Of a stretch of DNA of 64,000 nt, positions 52,201 through 62,793 are shown in pieces. Location of the stretch: the NCBI GenBank assembly GCA_021399435.1, contig JAJTUP010000044.1:248001-312000 (forward strand), given 5' to 3'. Within the stretch, counting starts at the first letter, position 1; each line of letters opens with the position of its first letter. The DNA is from Diaporthe sp. PMI_573 (Eukaryota > Ascomycota > Sordariomycetes > Diaporthales > Diaporthaceae). The notes beneath the pieces were generated by a model. It was not told where the DNA came from. It worked only from the letters and a program-made list of their open reading frames with translations, and did no database searches. A program made the position numbers and the translations under genes.

Positions 52201-55102
52201 AAGAGCAAAGAGGCAATGATACAACACGAGCTGATGATGGATATGCTGATAGATCAAGACAATTCCTCATGCGTACAGCCAACCGCATAAATACAGAACA
52301 AGAACTGTCATCAGTGGAGGTTGCTTCATACTTGCTCGGGTTCGACTCGTTTATAACACCAATGCCGACGACCAACTCCTCCTGGCCAACTGTTTCTATG
52401 CAAGGCTTGTATACCACAGTTCTCAAGCATTGGCCACATGCTCGTGAAATAGCATTGAGGCAGAACCCCCTTCTGAAGTTGGATGAGGATGTTACCATAA
52501 CGCAGAGTGGTGTCAAACTCAACCACCTGCTTGCCTACCCACATCGAGGTCCAGTCTACCAGACATTGTGTCTATATGACTATATGACATTAGTGTCATT
52601 CAAGCGAGTCACAAACAACACGCCGTTCTCATCAGCAAGCCTTGTACCGTTTCCTGTAGAAAGTGGCCTATCCTCACAATGGATACAAGAGACGCGAACA
52701 GCTCCCCAAGCTATTCCATGCCTGTCCGGATATATCGACACCCGATTCAAAAGCGAAGATATGGACTCTCCCGCTCGGGCCGAAATCCAGCATCTTGGTC
52801 TTTTCATACCCTGGGAAACATTCCAAGACGACAACACTGACGATCTCAACGAGGTGTGGTCGCTCCAAAAGCAAAGCCTAGAGGACAGACTTCTCTTTCA
52901 CGTTGAGAGCTGTGGCCTGATTCGGCGTTCAGCTGAGGATGCACGGGTTGACGCAGAGGCGTGGGCAGACAAGTGTGCACAAGCAGACCACGTTGCAAAC
53001 GACTACCACCGCTCCGACGACGAGGATGAAGTAGAGGGGATATCCGCCTCAGAGGCTGAACAACTGGAGATCTTGCACAACGTCTTACGAACGGAAACTA
53101 AGAATGAAGCAGGGCTCAACTTCCTCCAAGCCTTACACGAGGAACTTACTGAGATGGTATCCACAGATGACCAGCACTACAGATGGGAGACCAACGCTGA
53201 TCCGTCAAACTGCGGCCTAACTTGGACCGACACAAGCAGTCTCTTAAAAACTCAGCACGTTGCAGACCACAACATACTCGAATCTCGATTCGGAGCTGGA
53301 AGTGCTGACCTAGAGATGCAGTTGGATGGAATCCCAAACCCTGATGCTCGATATGATGCAGCAGGTAAGTCATAAATCCGGATATCCATCAATAAAAAAC
53401 TAGTAACAATGTCATAGGATACTTGAGCCGCCAAACCCAACCTTCTATGCAGATCCGATATTCAAACGGGGTGTCATGGACTGCCGCTGCCAACGAGATC
53501 AGCACTACTAGAAACCTCAACAGCCGACAATCACTGGTGATGAGGAAGGTGGCGCACCACCTACAGTCAATGGAAAGTCAAAACACACAAGAAAGAGAAA
53601 AGAACCAACTTCTCCTATATGTTGGTGGCAGTGGCGGCGTCGGGAAGAGCTGGCTCATCCAAGCTGTCGAAACGTTATTTCAGGTGATGGACGACCACCA
53701 CTCACTCTGCATAACAGCTAGCACCGGATCCGCAGCTGCCAACATCAACGGGAGGACAATCCATTCGGCTATTGGTCTCAACTTGAAGGGATATTGTTCA
53801 CAGAAGGCTGAAAAACTCCTGATGAACAAATGGAAGGGAACTAAAATGCTGGTACTCGACGAAATCAGCATGATATCCGGGCAGCTATTCAACAAGATCA
53901 GCAAGAGGTTGAATTACCTAAGGGGCTACCACGACACCGAAGATGCTTACTTTGGACGTACGCCTATTGTGATAGTGCTCGGCGACTTTGCGCAGTTTCC
54001 ACCTGTCAGCGCCACATCCGTGATATTTCCAGCCAAGAAGAGAACAGCGGTGACCTCCTCCGTCATGGGGAGTGATGACGAACAAGTAAACACCACACCT
54101 CGAAACATCACGACCGCAGCAGAACAGCTAGCGGGGTTTCAACTATTCGACAAATTCAGTAACGTGGTCATTCTAAACGAACAAATGAGGGCCACGGACC
54201 CAGAGCTACGCGAGATGTTGCAGGAACTACGTGATGGCAACCCCACCGAGAAGTTCCAGCGCAAGCTGAACGACAAAGTCATCACTACAGAAGGGCAGAT
54301 CAACTGGGAGGAGTTTCGAGCAATCACACCGACCAACACCACAAGATGGCGGCTGAATATGGATGCGGTCATTGGATTTGCCAGAGCCCGAAACCAACCG
54401 GTCCGGATCTTTATCTCAGATCACAACTGGGCCAACACAAGCCAGTCACAAAAAGCGCCGACCATATCCTTTGGAGATAACAGCTGGACAGACATACCCG
54501 GTATCTTTTTCTACACAGATGGCATGCCAATTCTGACGAATAAAAACCAGTACCCCGGACTGAAACTCATGAATGGGACAGAGTTTGAAGCCAAAGGCAT
54601 CATCCCAGGGGATCAACCAAATGCGGGACTTCGGCTCGGAATTGATACCATTATACACTTTGGGGCACCAGCAGCCATCCTCCTCCAGTCTCAAGAAACA
54701 CAGGACATCGAAATCCCCGGGCTGCCAGGAGGACAGATTCTACTAGCTGCAGACAAAATCACACTGAAACCAACACGAAACCGTTTCAAATTCCTCACAG
54801 GAAACTGCGTTCGGCGTGGCCTTGCCTGCACACCAGCGTTTGCTCTAACAGACTATAAGGCACAAGGGAGGACGTTTGAGATGATCATTGTTGACCTGAG
54901 AGCACGCAGAGCTGCGAGCGATCAGATCGACCCTGTTACTGCCTATGTCTCTTTATCAAGATGTAAAACACTTTCTGGCGTTCGAATGCTTAGGCCGGTG
55001 ACTTTGAACAGCTGGACTACACTTGGTATACCCCAGACCTTACGGGATGCATTGAACAAGTTGGAACACCGATCTGTCGAGACGTTGAGAAGGTGGTCTT
55101 GA
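49296..55102 (+). CDS. Helitron Rep-helicase (RepHel), two exons, apparently intact
   Basis: Exon 1 49296-53364, intron 53365-53417 (53 nt, GTAAGT...CATAG), exon 2 53418-55102; the splice keeps the frame, 1917 residues. ATG 49296 is in good context and precedes an AT-hook (GRPRGSKNK, residues 18-26). A Cys-rich region follows (CYWC, CNQC, CKTC). The Helitron_like_N Rep domain has the HUH motif HLHG (His 764 and 766) and the catalytic tyrosine pair in MYYMTNYSTK (Tyr 939 and 943). The PIF1 helicase begins near 1400 with Walker A GGSGGVGKSW (about 1425-1434) and Walker B LDEIS (about 1502), and ends with the motif VI region FALTDYKAQG and VSLSRCKTL. Family knowledge: it nicks and rolls out single-stranded element DNA for rolling-circle-like transposition. 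No stop or frameshift was seen, so it may be active. Confidence 0.95.
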
Positions 55103-55224
55103 GTTATGACATATAATGGTTGCTTCTCACGCGAAGACTTCCTTATCATATAGGGCCATTTGATGCTCCCGGCATAAATAACCCATAGCTGAGGTCCACT
55201 CTAATATCAGCACCTTGAGTGAGA

Positions 55225-55243
55225 GCGGTCCGCCGCGGACCGC
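55225..55243 (+). other. GC-rich hairpin after the Helitron gene
   Basis: GCGGTCCGCCGCGGACCGC: 8-9 bp stem with a 1-3 nt loop, 123 bp after the stop. Helitrons usually end with such a hairpin about a dozen bases before CTRR. Here CTTA, not CTRR, follows at about 15 bases, so it is a candidate end, not a proven one. Confidence 0.5.
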
Positions 55244-55579
55244 GCCTCAACCCATACCTTAAAACTTACCCTGCCCTTTATTCCGTTGAAATGTGTGTGC
55301 CGAAGAGAGTGATAATCACTATAATGAAACCTTCAGTTGCAAATATTAAAATTTCTATGTTGGAGCCTTGGTATCATCAACAACAACAGACATATGTGGC
55401 GCCACTACATCGTCAAACCACTCGAACCATCTTCGCAAGCCATCTATACCTAGAGTTAAATGATGCAAAGCATCATAAGGGCTCGGCATAGACAGCTCCT
55501 CTCGGACCTCGGCCCGCTCCCTATCTTGATCATATTGTGCATCCCTCGTTAAATCATCTAACGTTAAAAGAGCCGAGAA

Positions 55580-56033
55580 TTAGTAAAAACTTACTGCAAT
55601 ATGGTCAGGCTTATACGTACGCATCTCACAACCACGAGCTTTGCCATTATAGTAACAATTCGCGCAAGCCCCGCGCGTTGCTGCACGCACAATGGGCACG
55701 GAACTAACCACACACAGCAACCATAGCCCCTTTCGATTTTTACACCGCCCACAGGGCTCTCTTGCTTCATCGCCAGATATTTGAATTAAACAAGCCGCAA
55801 GGTTTTGGATCCTGCTAGTATAAAGGCGCGACGTTGAGGATGGGTTCAGTCGGGGATGACGCTGCGCGGGTATTGGTAGTAATGCATCGATGATCTTAGA
55901 AGACGGGAAACGTTGGACTTCAGGCAGTATTTCTCGGGCGTAATCACCTGTGGCTAAAAGGAATTAGTAAGAGTACCAAGAAGACTAGCCATTTTTAATA
56001 AATCATACACTGGCCTTCTGTTCCTGATGCCAT
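55580..56033 (-). CDS. DUF3716-like cysteine-containing protein, 3' end decayed
   Basis: Exon 1 56033-56009 (MASGTEGQ), intron 56008-55954 (55 nt: GTATGA, branch TACTAAT, TTTTAG), exon 2 from 55953. It encodes GDYAREILPEVQRFPSSKII, SRIQNLAACLIQISGDEARE, PCGRCKNRKGLWLLCVV and RGACANCYYNGKARGCEM. The C-x2-C ... C ... CxNC ... C pattern matches the fungal DUF3716 domain, of unknown function. After DHIA a GTAAGT...GTTAG of only 37 nt would lead, one base out of frame, to a further open stretch DLTRDAQYDQDRERAEVREE down to about 55380. The short gap and frame loss suggest a deletion in an intron. Unspliced, the product stops at 55580 with 132 residues. Confidence 0.6.
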
Positions 56034-56039
56034 AGTCGT

Positions 56040-58590
56040 GATCACTGATACTGCAATGATATGGAGTACTTGATGTTTGGGAGAAAATAAGGTTGAGAAC
56101 TCTAGCTATCGCGAAACAGAGACCTGCTACTGAAACACTCGAAGGAGTAGCTTACATAACAGAACAAAGTAGCGGTACAGACTGTATTACTCATCTGCAA
56201 ACAGCGTTGATCCAATCAGAATAATGCCAGCATGAAAGTCAGAGTTGCAAACCAACCGCCGGGTTTCTCGCTTTGAACATAGACAAAGTAAACATTAATC
56301 AAAACTTCAACTTGAATTATCTCTATGAATATAAGCGCAAAAGCTTAACTACTAGGCTCATTAAATAGAGGAAAATCTATGGATCAGTTTGATATATAAT
56401 GCGCCCTAAAAGCTCGAGCATTATTTTCTAGTTATTTTTCTCTATGCTTTCCCGGACAGGGTAGTAGACCATTCTAAAAGAATGGCATAAGGCATTGCGC
56501 TCGGGCTAAATTAAAATTAAGATATTGGAATTTCGGTCGGATCGACAGCATGCGTTGGCCCCAAGCTGCACAGGATTAATCAAAAGTACGCCTAACGTGG
56601 TTCATCAGTCAGCCGATCAGATCACATGCCCGATCAGTTTTGCCAACTCAGCCAACTTTCATCAACCCCAGCACCCACCTCGGGCGAATAAATCAATAAA
56701 AGTTGGCACCAATTGGTGCCAACTGCTTTAAATTCCTTATTTTCATTTGATTCCGTCAATTTGGAGGTGTGGTGGTGTTGTTGAGTACTATGCGTAGTGC
56801 AAGGAGAGCCCTGTAGTGAATGCCATAAAAAGACAGCTTCACTAAGAATTAAGCCTTTATAGCGGATGTATGTAGACATACTAGATTCATTTACAAAAAT
56901 GAGGGACCTTTTTATACTAATGGAATCCGTGACTGCTTTTCAGTCTTTACCCCTGTTTATATTCACTCAATAGTCTTAATCAAATTATCTAGTTCTCGGT
57001 TTCAGAAGCCTAAAAACCTATTCATCATAGTGAATTAAAGGTCTTTACAAGCGACTTGTAGGAAACATGGTATTAAGAAATAAAGACGAATCACCAGAGG
57101 CTTTCGAGAGTTTTCTAAGGACAAGGAATGCAAACTCTGGGTCGTCGGCGTGCCGAACGGTATCGAGCAAACGGCGCACGATCTGAACAACCAGCTTGGT
57201 CAAAACTCTGACGAGTTAGGTCCACAGTGTCACTTTTCTGTATATAGTACAAGTAACACTTTTCAGACTTAGACGAGTTCCAAAGTCCACTAGCTGAACA
57301 CGTGAGTTTGATGATGCCCCAATTCACCCCATACATCTCAACGGCATTTGCATTATGCTATATTGGTGGCAATGACTCGGCTTAAACTTATTTCGCTTGC
57401 CTTATTCTAGGCCTAAGTTGGGCAAGGGGAGGTGAGTTAAGTGACAAAAGTACGTACGTACGTGGTATCGCATTAACGACGGAATGGGTCCCCTTCTTAC
57501 AGCGTACATTTAGCCGTTTTTATTGAGACTTTCTTTTCGCACTTTTACTGTACGGGCACAAAGTTTGGGTCTCTCGCAAAAGTACTGTCACCAGTGTGCA
57601 CAAATGGAATCCCTGCAAGTCCTCACCGATATCTCCCACAACGCGTTCGTCAGCCATCAAGTGGAACACGACGTTCCTCGGACCACAATTAGTAAACTTT
57701 TCCGACGCGTCACACATTGAGAGTGTTATTACATTCTTGGTCGTGTATGTACAGTACTATATTTCTATATTTCATGGAAATTCCACAAAAGAGAATCAGT
57801 GTGAGGCTCCGACTCAGTATGAGCGATCCGGCTGTCGTCAGCGCCCTCCGAAACGTCGCTGCTACCGCGCCTTGAGCCCAGAGTAATCAGGCAACCACGC
57901 CATTACTACAACACCAGAAAATCGAGATCTGACCGACTAGAGGGTATTTCTGATGCTGAATCGATTGATCCCGACGGATAATTAGTCGATCTAGCGATTC
58001 GTTGATGTAGGGTGGTGGTGTTGGGTTTGGTGGTTTAGGTGGCTTCGCAGGTTATGCAGTGAGGTTAAAAGTGGGTCAAATGGCGACCTCTGATTGGCTG
58101 CAGCTGGTGGCGCTAGCTTAGTCAGCGGACCCACGGGTGCGCCCTCCGATTTTGAGGGTGCGAATCTCTCTTTTCATTTAGAAAATTACTTGACATAAAA
58201 CGCAAAACAGAAATTTGCTAAAAGTTTTATCCTTTCGACCCAACGATCCGCTAGGATTACATATGGATAAGTGTCATGAGAGCAGGTCTTCTCGAATTTT
58301 GTGTTGTATTTCTGTTCTGCATGTATGCTCAGGGGCATAGGGAATTGCGATTCTGCTCTAGTTCCTTTTGTCATATAAAGATCTTGCTTCCTTATTGTAG
58401 ACGGAGAATCATTGTTTGATGCAAGTGCAGAGTGTGGGTAAGCCCTATAAGCTTGTATAAGGTTACGCGTTCCAAATATGTATCCCCTGAGTCCTACCTC
58501 GTCCGAAGCATCGGAGACTGTCGTCAAAACGATTTCTTTATATCTTAAAGTGGTGTAGGCTTACAGCCCTCACTCAAATCCAGCCCCAGA
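56040..58590. other. 2.5 kb AT-rich, no supported gene
   Basis: No domain-bearing frame or splice-supported gene. It contains the perfect palindrome at 56701-56724 and a GTACGTACGTACGT run near 57450. A GC-richer patch at 57830-58140 has no recognisable coding. Confidence 0.4.
56701..56724. repeat. Perfect 24-bp palindrome
   Basis: AGTTGGCACCAA followed by its exact reverse complement TTGGTGCCAACT. Nearby 56640-56660 repeats GCCAACT twice, and 45919-45934 contains AGTTGGCACCGAATTG. It may be the subterminal word of another hAT-like family. Confidence 0.6.
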
Positions 58591-58596
58591 GAATCC

Positions 58597-58605
58597 TATA
58601 TAATG
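58597..58605 (+). promoter_or_regulatory. TATA box of the TPR-2EXR gene
   Basis: TATATAATG, about 140 bases before ATG 58740. Confidence 0.45.
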
Positions 58606-58739
58606 CGGTGAATGTACCATAATTTCTCTGGGTGGCGAATCGTTTCCATCTCTCTATTATAATATAAACGCCCAGTATCATCTTAAGCCACGTTGTGTTA
58701 CAGAACAATTATAAATCATTTCTTTCTCTGCAAAGCAAC

Positions 58740-60218
58740 ATGACTTTTCTATACCGTATCAAAGAGGCTTTGAACAATGCCACTTTTACCGATGTCGGAA
58801 ATACTCGAGTTTTTAAAACCTGGCAGATTGAGACAGAAGAGAATGTCGCAAATTCTTGGATGAACCTCTACATAGAGGGGAAGTACGAGAAAGCAGAGGG
58901 GGCTTTGATAGAGACTCTTGTACGCATGGAACGGGGAGACCCCGACAAACTTGCAATTATACATAACATGGCTTTAATTTACGCGAAGCAGAAGAAGCAC
59001 ACCGAGGCAAAAGATCTACTTAGTCTCACATTAATGAAGATGCAACAGCAGGGTCATTCTCAAACGCAGACACTCATCTGCAAGTGCAACCTAGCATCTG
59101 TGTATGCGATACTAGATAACAAGGATAAAGCCGAAACTCTGGTCCTGGAGGTCTTAGCATGTTTACAACAGCCGAATAGCCTGAAAGACCCTTTCGTACA
59201 GAAAACAACCGAGATAATTGAGTATCTTGCTAGGCAGGCCAAGCTTTCACAATCACATCCATCTACAATCGGGAGAATTCAGCCAAAAGTGTCGATCCAA
59301 TTCGCGTTCTTCCCCACCCTACCTCCTGAAATTCGCAATCTAGTCTGGGGATTCACAGCAGCCCATAGCGTGATGCAAACTAAAATGGTCACGCTTGTCA
59401 TACAGGACAACAAGATTATAACAGCTTATACCCGGACCCAGAGCCTGCCTTTGGTGTGTAAAGAAAGCTATGCTCTCTACTTTCAGCAATATTCCTGTCA
59501 CAATCATGACTTCATTGTTCTTGGAGAGCAGAACATTCCTCTGGCTGTCAATTTTGCGCAAGATATTTTTTATCTTACGGGCGATGTTAGGAATCTGAAC
59601 CCTCTTTTGATGACTGAACTTCTCCGCTTCCAGAAAGTTGCTCTTCAATGGGACAAAGAGACCATCCCCAGTCTCCTTCACGATCTTCCTCAGCTGCAAG
59701 AACTGTGGGTATTATCCAGGCATGACGCAGAGCGATATCTTTTGTCACCAGGGAAATACCAACAAGTATGGTCAGCTCACCACTGCGATGAATTCCCTGA
59801 TGAATACACCTCTCGTGTTTTGAAGTTGGAGAAGAAATCACCGTGTCCAATTTGCTTTTGGGCAGAGGACTTCAACGGTGTATACGAAGAAGATCTGGTG
59901 CCGACAAATCGTATCGTTGCACGGTGGGATCGTGATATTGCCCCTCATGAATTCGTGCTTACATATTCATCTGAACTACCAGTTCTTCCTACACATTTCG
60001 AAATACCTCATTCAGAGAACCCAGTGCTCAGATGGGTCCGGCGTACGACGTCCAACCTATCAGATCCATCCAGAGAATTACTGGGCTGTGATAAATGGAG
60101 TCATTTTCATGCATTTGCATTAGAGTACTTCCAGCGGCACAACACCAGCCAGCGGCACATCACCGGTTACACAGATGAAATAGTCCAGGTTCTCATGGAT
60201 AAGACAAATTCAAGCTAG
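58740..60218 (+). CDS. TPR and 2EXR domain protein
   Basis: 492 residues, no intron. ATG 58740 (AACATGACT) is the first in frame; the open frame extends 45 nt upstream without ATG. Residues 20-165 form tetratricopeptide-like helices: NSWMNLYIEGKYEKAEGALI, LAIIHNMALIYAKQKKHTEA and CNLASVYAILDNKDKAETLV, in the kinesin-light-chain style. At about 189 starts a fungal 2EXR domain, FPTLPPEIRNLVWGFTA, continuing to SLPLVCKESYALYFQQYSC and later FAQDIFYL and PLLMTELLRFQKVALQWD. TPRs mediate protein binding; 2EXR has no assigned activity (family knowledge). A TATA box lies 140 bp upstream. The open, well-composed frame argues for an intact host gene in a repeat-rich setting. The domain pairing is unusual in my experience. 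Confidence 0.8.
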   Translation: MTFLYRIKEALNNATFTDVGNTRVFKTWQIETEENVANSWMNLYIEGKYEKAEGALIETLVRMERGDPDKLAIIHNMALIYAKQKKHTEAKDLLSLTLMKMQQQGHSQTQTLICKCNLASVYAILDNKDKAETLVLEVLACLQQPNSLKDPFVQKTTEIIEYLARQAKLSQSHPSTIGRIQPKVSIQFAFFPTLPPEIRNLVWGFTAAHSVMQTKMVTLVIQDNKIITAYTRTQSLPLVCKESYALYFQQYSCHNHDFIVLGEQNIPLAVNFAQDIFYLTGDVRNLNPLLMTELLRFQKVALQWDKETIPSLLHDLPQLQELWVLSRHDAERYLLSPGKYQQVWSAHHCDEFPDEYTSRVLKLEKKSPCPICFWAEDFNGVYEEDLVPTNRIVARWDRDIAPHEFVLTYSSELPVLPTHFEIPHSENPVLRWVRRTTSNLSDPSRELLGCDKWSHFHAFALEYFQRHNTSQRHITGYTDEIVQVLMDKTNSS

Positions 60219-60224
60219 GCCGCC

Positions 60225-60790
60225 AGTCACGATTTCGCAGTAACGCGCCGTGGCCCCGGTTGGGAGCACGCAGCCTTACCTGCTCGTAGCTGACTTTGCG
60301 GAAATAGTACTCATGGCTCGAAGTTACGCATATAGATTTCCCTAGCCCCTTCAGGTTTGTTTATACGCAATTCTCGGATTCACCGCCAACACTCTAATCC
60401 CCTTCAACTGCTGCACTTGGGTTGCAAAACGCACTAGTGGGAGTGCGCTGAAAGTGGAGAAAACGGGTTTGGTCGCAAAATGCGATTTGGGCCATTTTAG
60501 GTGGCGTAGAAAGAAAACAGGGTACAAATGGCCGAGAAGTGTGCACAGACCAACCTTTTTACACTTTGGGGCCTGAAAAAGCCAAAGTTCTTCTGCAATA
60601 TTGAAAATGTTAAATGTACTTCTAGTTGGCTACAGCCGAAATACTGCCTCGAATTTCTGTCACTAGACAACAGGCCTCCTTGCCCATCCTACTTCTTAAA
60701 GACCAACGTCCACCAGCCTGAACCTGACCGCTGCCGTGACATTAAAGCTAAAAATGTATTTTTGATTTTAATGTAAAATATGAAGATTAA
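60225..60790. other. Stretch without recognisable gene
   Basis: The 82-codon frame 60528-60776 has an ATG and ordinary composition (AEKCAQTNLFTLWGLKKPK) but no recognised family. Confidence 0.35.
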
Positions 60791-60796
60791 ATATAC

Positions 60797-61352
60797 ACAC
60801 GCTATGACTACCTCAGATTCTTCAAGCGTTCGCAATGCAACTGTTTGGAGGCCTGATTGGATGGAGAGCAAACAAGCAAGACACGGTCACTACATCAACC
60901 ACGGAGGCAGAGCTCCTTGCTCTCGCTCAAGCAGCAAAAGAGACCTTATTCGTGAGCAGACTTCTCACAGAACTGTCAGTGGAATTGGACGACAAGAAAA
61001 TCAAGATCGAGTGCGACAACACACAAACAATCAAACTGGTCAACTCAGAGATCACGACACTCAAGACGAAATTACGGCACGTGGACATACACAATCATTG
61101 GTTAAGGCAAGAAGTACAAGAAGGCACAATCAAGGTGGAATATACACCTACAGCACAAATGATGGCAGACGGGTTGACGAAAGCATTACCGGCTGGAAAA
61201 TGGAATGGATTTCTCCACCAGTTGGGCTTAGAAAGTGTGGAAACAAGACATGGAGAGAACATCCTACGGGACGATCTCATGAGAAACAGGCTGGAAGCAG
61301 TGGAAGAGGGATTAAATTACAGACTCCCAGTACCTGCCAGTCTGAGGGGGTG
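60797..61352 (+). pseudogene. Copia RNase H, 5'-truncated
   Basis: Encodes AFAMQLFGGLIGWRANKQDT, VTTSTTEAELLALAQAAKET (Glu), KKIKIECDNTQTIKLVNSEI (Asp), LRHVDIHNHWLRQEVQEGTI and QMMADGLTKALPAGKWNGFL (final Asp). This is the C-terminal RNase H of a Copia polyprotein of a second family. The first catalytic Asp block is lost at the truncation. The frame ends at 61416 inside the LTR. A purine-rich tract GAGGGGG at 61344-61350 directly precedes the LTR, as expected of a polypurine tract. Confidence 0.85.
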
Positions 61353-61440
61353 TGTCAGATGTGACGGGCATTTGACAAATGTGTGCCTGAGGGCGGGGAT
61401 TGAAACGAGAGCTTGAACCTTCCTCGTTGAATACCGGCTC
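61353..61440 (+). repeat. Start of the 3' LTR (TGTCAGATGTGACGG family)
   Basis: Begins TGTCAGATGTGACGGG, as does the minus-strand LTR at 3176-3368, and shares TGTGCCTGAGG-like sequence. The match fades after about 90 bp and no LTR end was found. Confidence 0.7.
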
Positions 61441-61694
61441 AGGTAAAAAGAGCAAATCTTCGTCGGAAATAAAAGACTTTGGTCTCGAATTTTGATCGTG
61501 ATATTTGTCCAAACACGGTCGCTGTGGCCAGCCTGGGAAGGCACAAGGATTCGTCTTGAGTTCCTGAGAGTACTTATTTGTACACAACCAGGTAGAAAGC
61601 AAGTTTAAGTCCATCGTGGCAATAACATGAGCAACTGATGCGGAATTTCATACTGGAAGCGAAGATACAAAGTTGGTGAGTTTTATTCTCTGCA

Positions 61695-61840
61695 AGGTTC
61701 CGCAGCGATCGATCGATGGCGATGGAACCCCGTATCGCCATCGCCATCGACATGGACCCACATGGCGATGGCGATGGCGATCGATAAGGACCCTGTATCG
61801 CCATCGGAGCGATCGATATCGACGCTATCGCCACTCCCTT
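61695..61840. repeat. Cluster of GGCGATGGCGAT words (hAT-type end)
   Basis: About ten GGCGAT/ATCGCC words plus GATCGAT in both orientations within 145 bp, on the 3' side of the minus-strand hAT fragment at 61978-62618. Confidence 0.65.
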
Positions 61841-61977
61841 GTCGCCCCATATATTACTGAATCAGGAAGGCACGAGGCTCTTGCAGAGTTATAATAATTC
61901 AATCGATAACTACTCTGCGATGCTACTGCCGCTTTCTTTTATGTTTTCGGCCTGCTGTAGCACGTCTTGGAACATAT

Positions 61978-62580
61978 CTAAGGGAAGACTAGGCTTGTAG
62001 AAGCCCTACTCCACGAACGAAGGCATTGAGCCATCGTTATGACGACATGCCGCAGTCGATTTCTAACAGGCGTGACCATCCGTCCAGCGCTGCTGAAGCT
62101 CCTCTCTGATTCTGCAGAAGAAGATGGTATGCTGAGGAAGTCTATAGCCATAATGCCTAAGGTTGGAAACTTCTGAAGATTCTGTTGCCACCACCCAATA
62201 GGGTCCTTCTCGACCACTGCAGATTCGACAGCCGCTTCGCTTAAATAGATGGCCAATTCGTCGTTGACTGCCTGGGCCGCAGTAGAGAGATTGTTCTGGC
62301 CCAGGCGACCCTTACGGCCTCTGTGGGTTCCGTTAGTGCTCTCCCCGCCAGCATCAGCTTGTCGACGTGCTCTCTTGAAATCCATCCTCCGCTTGACGTA
62401 GTCGCGGCAGGCATCAGCCTCCTTATCGGCATCCTGGCTGCGTTTACCCCCGAAGTCAACACCCTTGTAACGGACTTCGTAAAAGCTCCGCAACAGTGTG
62501 TTGTAATGTTTCTTCCACCCGCCCTGTTTGCGGATTGGGCAACCGTCCCAAAGTTCTTCCATGGCCTTCCACTTCTTGCA
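61978..62580 (-). pseudogene. hAT transposase C-terminal fragment
   Basis: The minus strand encodes MEELWDGCPIRKQGGWKKHY at the 5' side, a basic linker, and the hATC block MAIDFLSIPSSSAESERSFS with SAGRMVTPVRNRLRHV, ending SLVFP at 61978. At about 62580-62635 it is joined to a short plus-strand piece of another hAT (LNLSAKALLFGSNPEQ), so two elements meet head to head. The catalytic core is absent. Confidence 0.8.
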
Positions 62581-62785
62581 CTCAACCTCTCTGCCAAAGC
62601 ATTGCTTTTTGGCTCCAATCCAGAGCAGGGCTCCTAATAGTGCGGACCATTAAGAGCACTATTAGTGCACACTGTAGTCCAGACTAATAGTCCATGCACT
62701 ATTGGTTCAGTGCGACGTCTCTCGGACTACACTGATGGTTCAGTGTAGGCCTCTCGGACCACACTGATAGTCCAGTGTAACTCGA

Positions 62786-62793
62786 CCAGACTG
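62786..62793 (+). repeat. Target site duplication, left copy
   Basis: CCAGACTG, identical to 63712-63719. Confidence 0.9.

Noticed and set aside
55244..55262. Canonical Helitron 3' end (hairpin plus CTRR)
   Set aside because: The hairpin is present but CTTA rather than CTRR follows, so the element end is left open.
57445..57465. GTACGTACGTACGT run as a microsatellite or methylation target
   Set aside because: Too short to be more than a chance tetranucleotide run.
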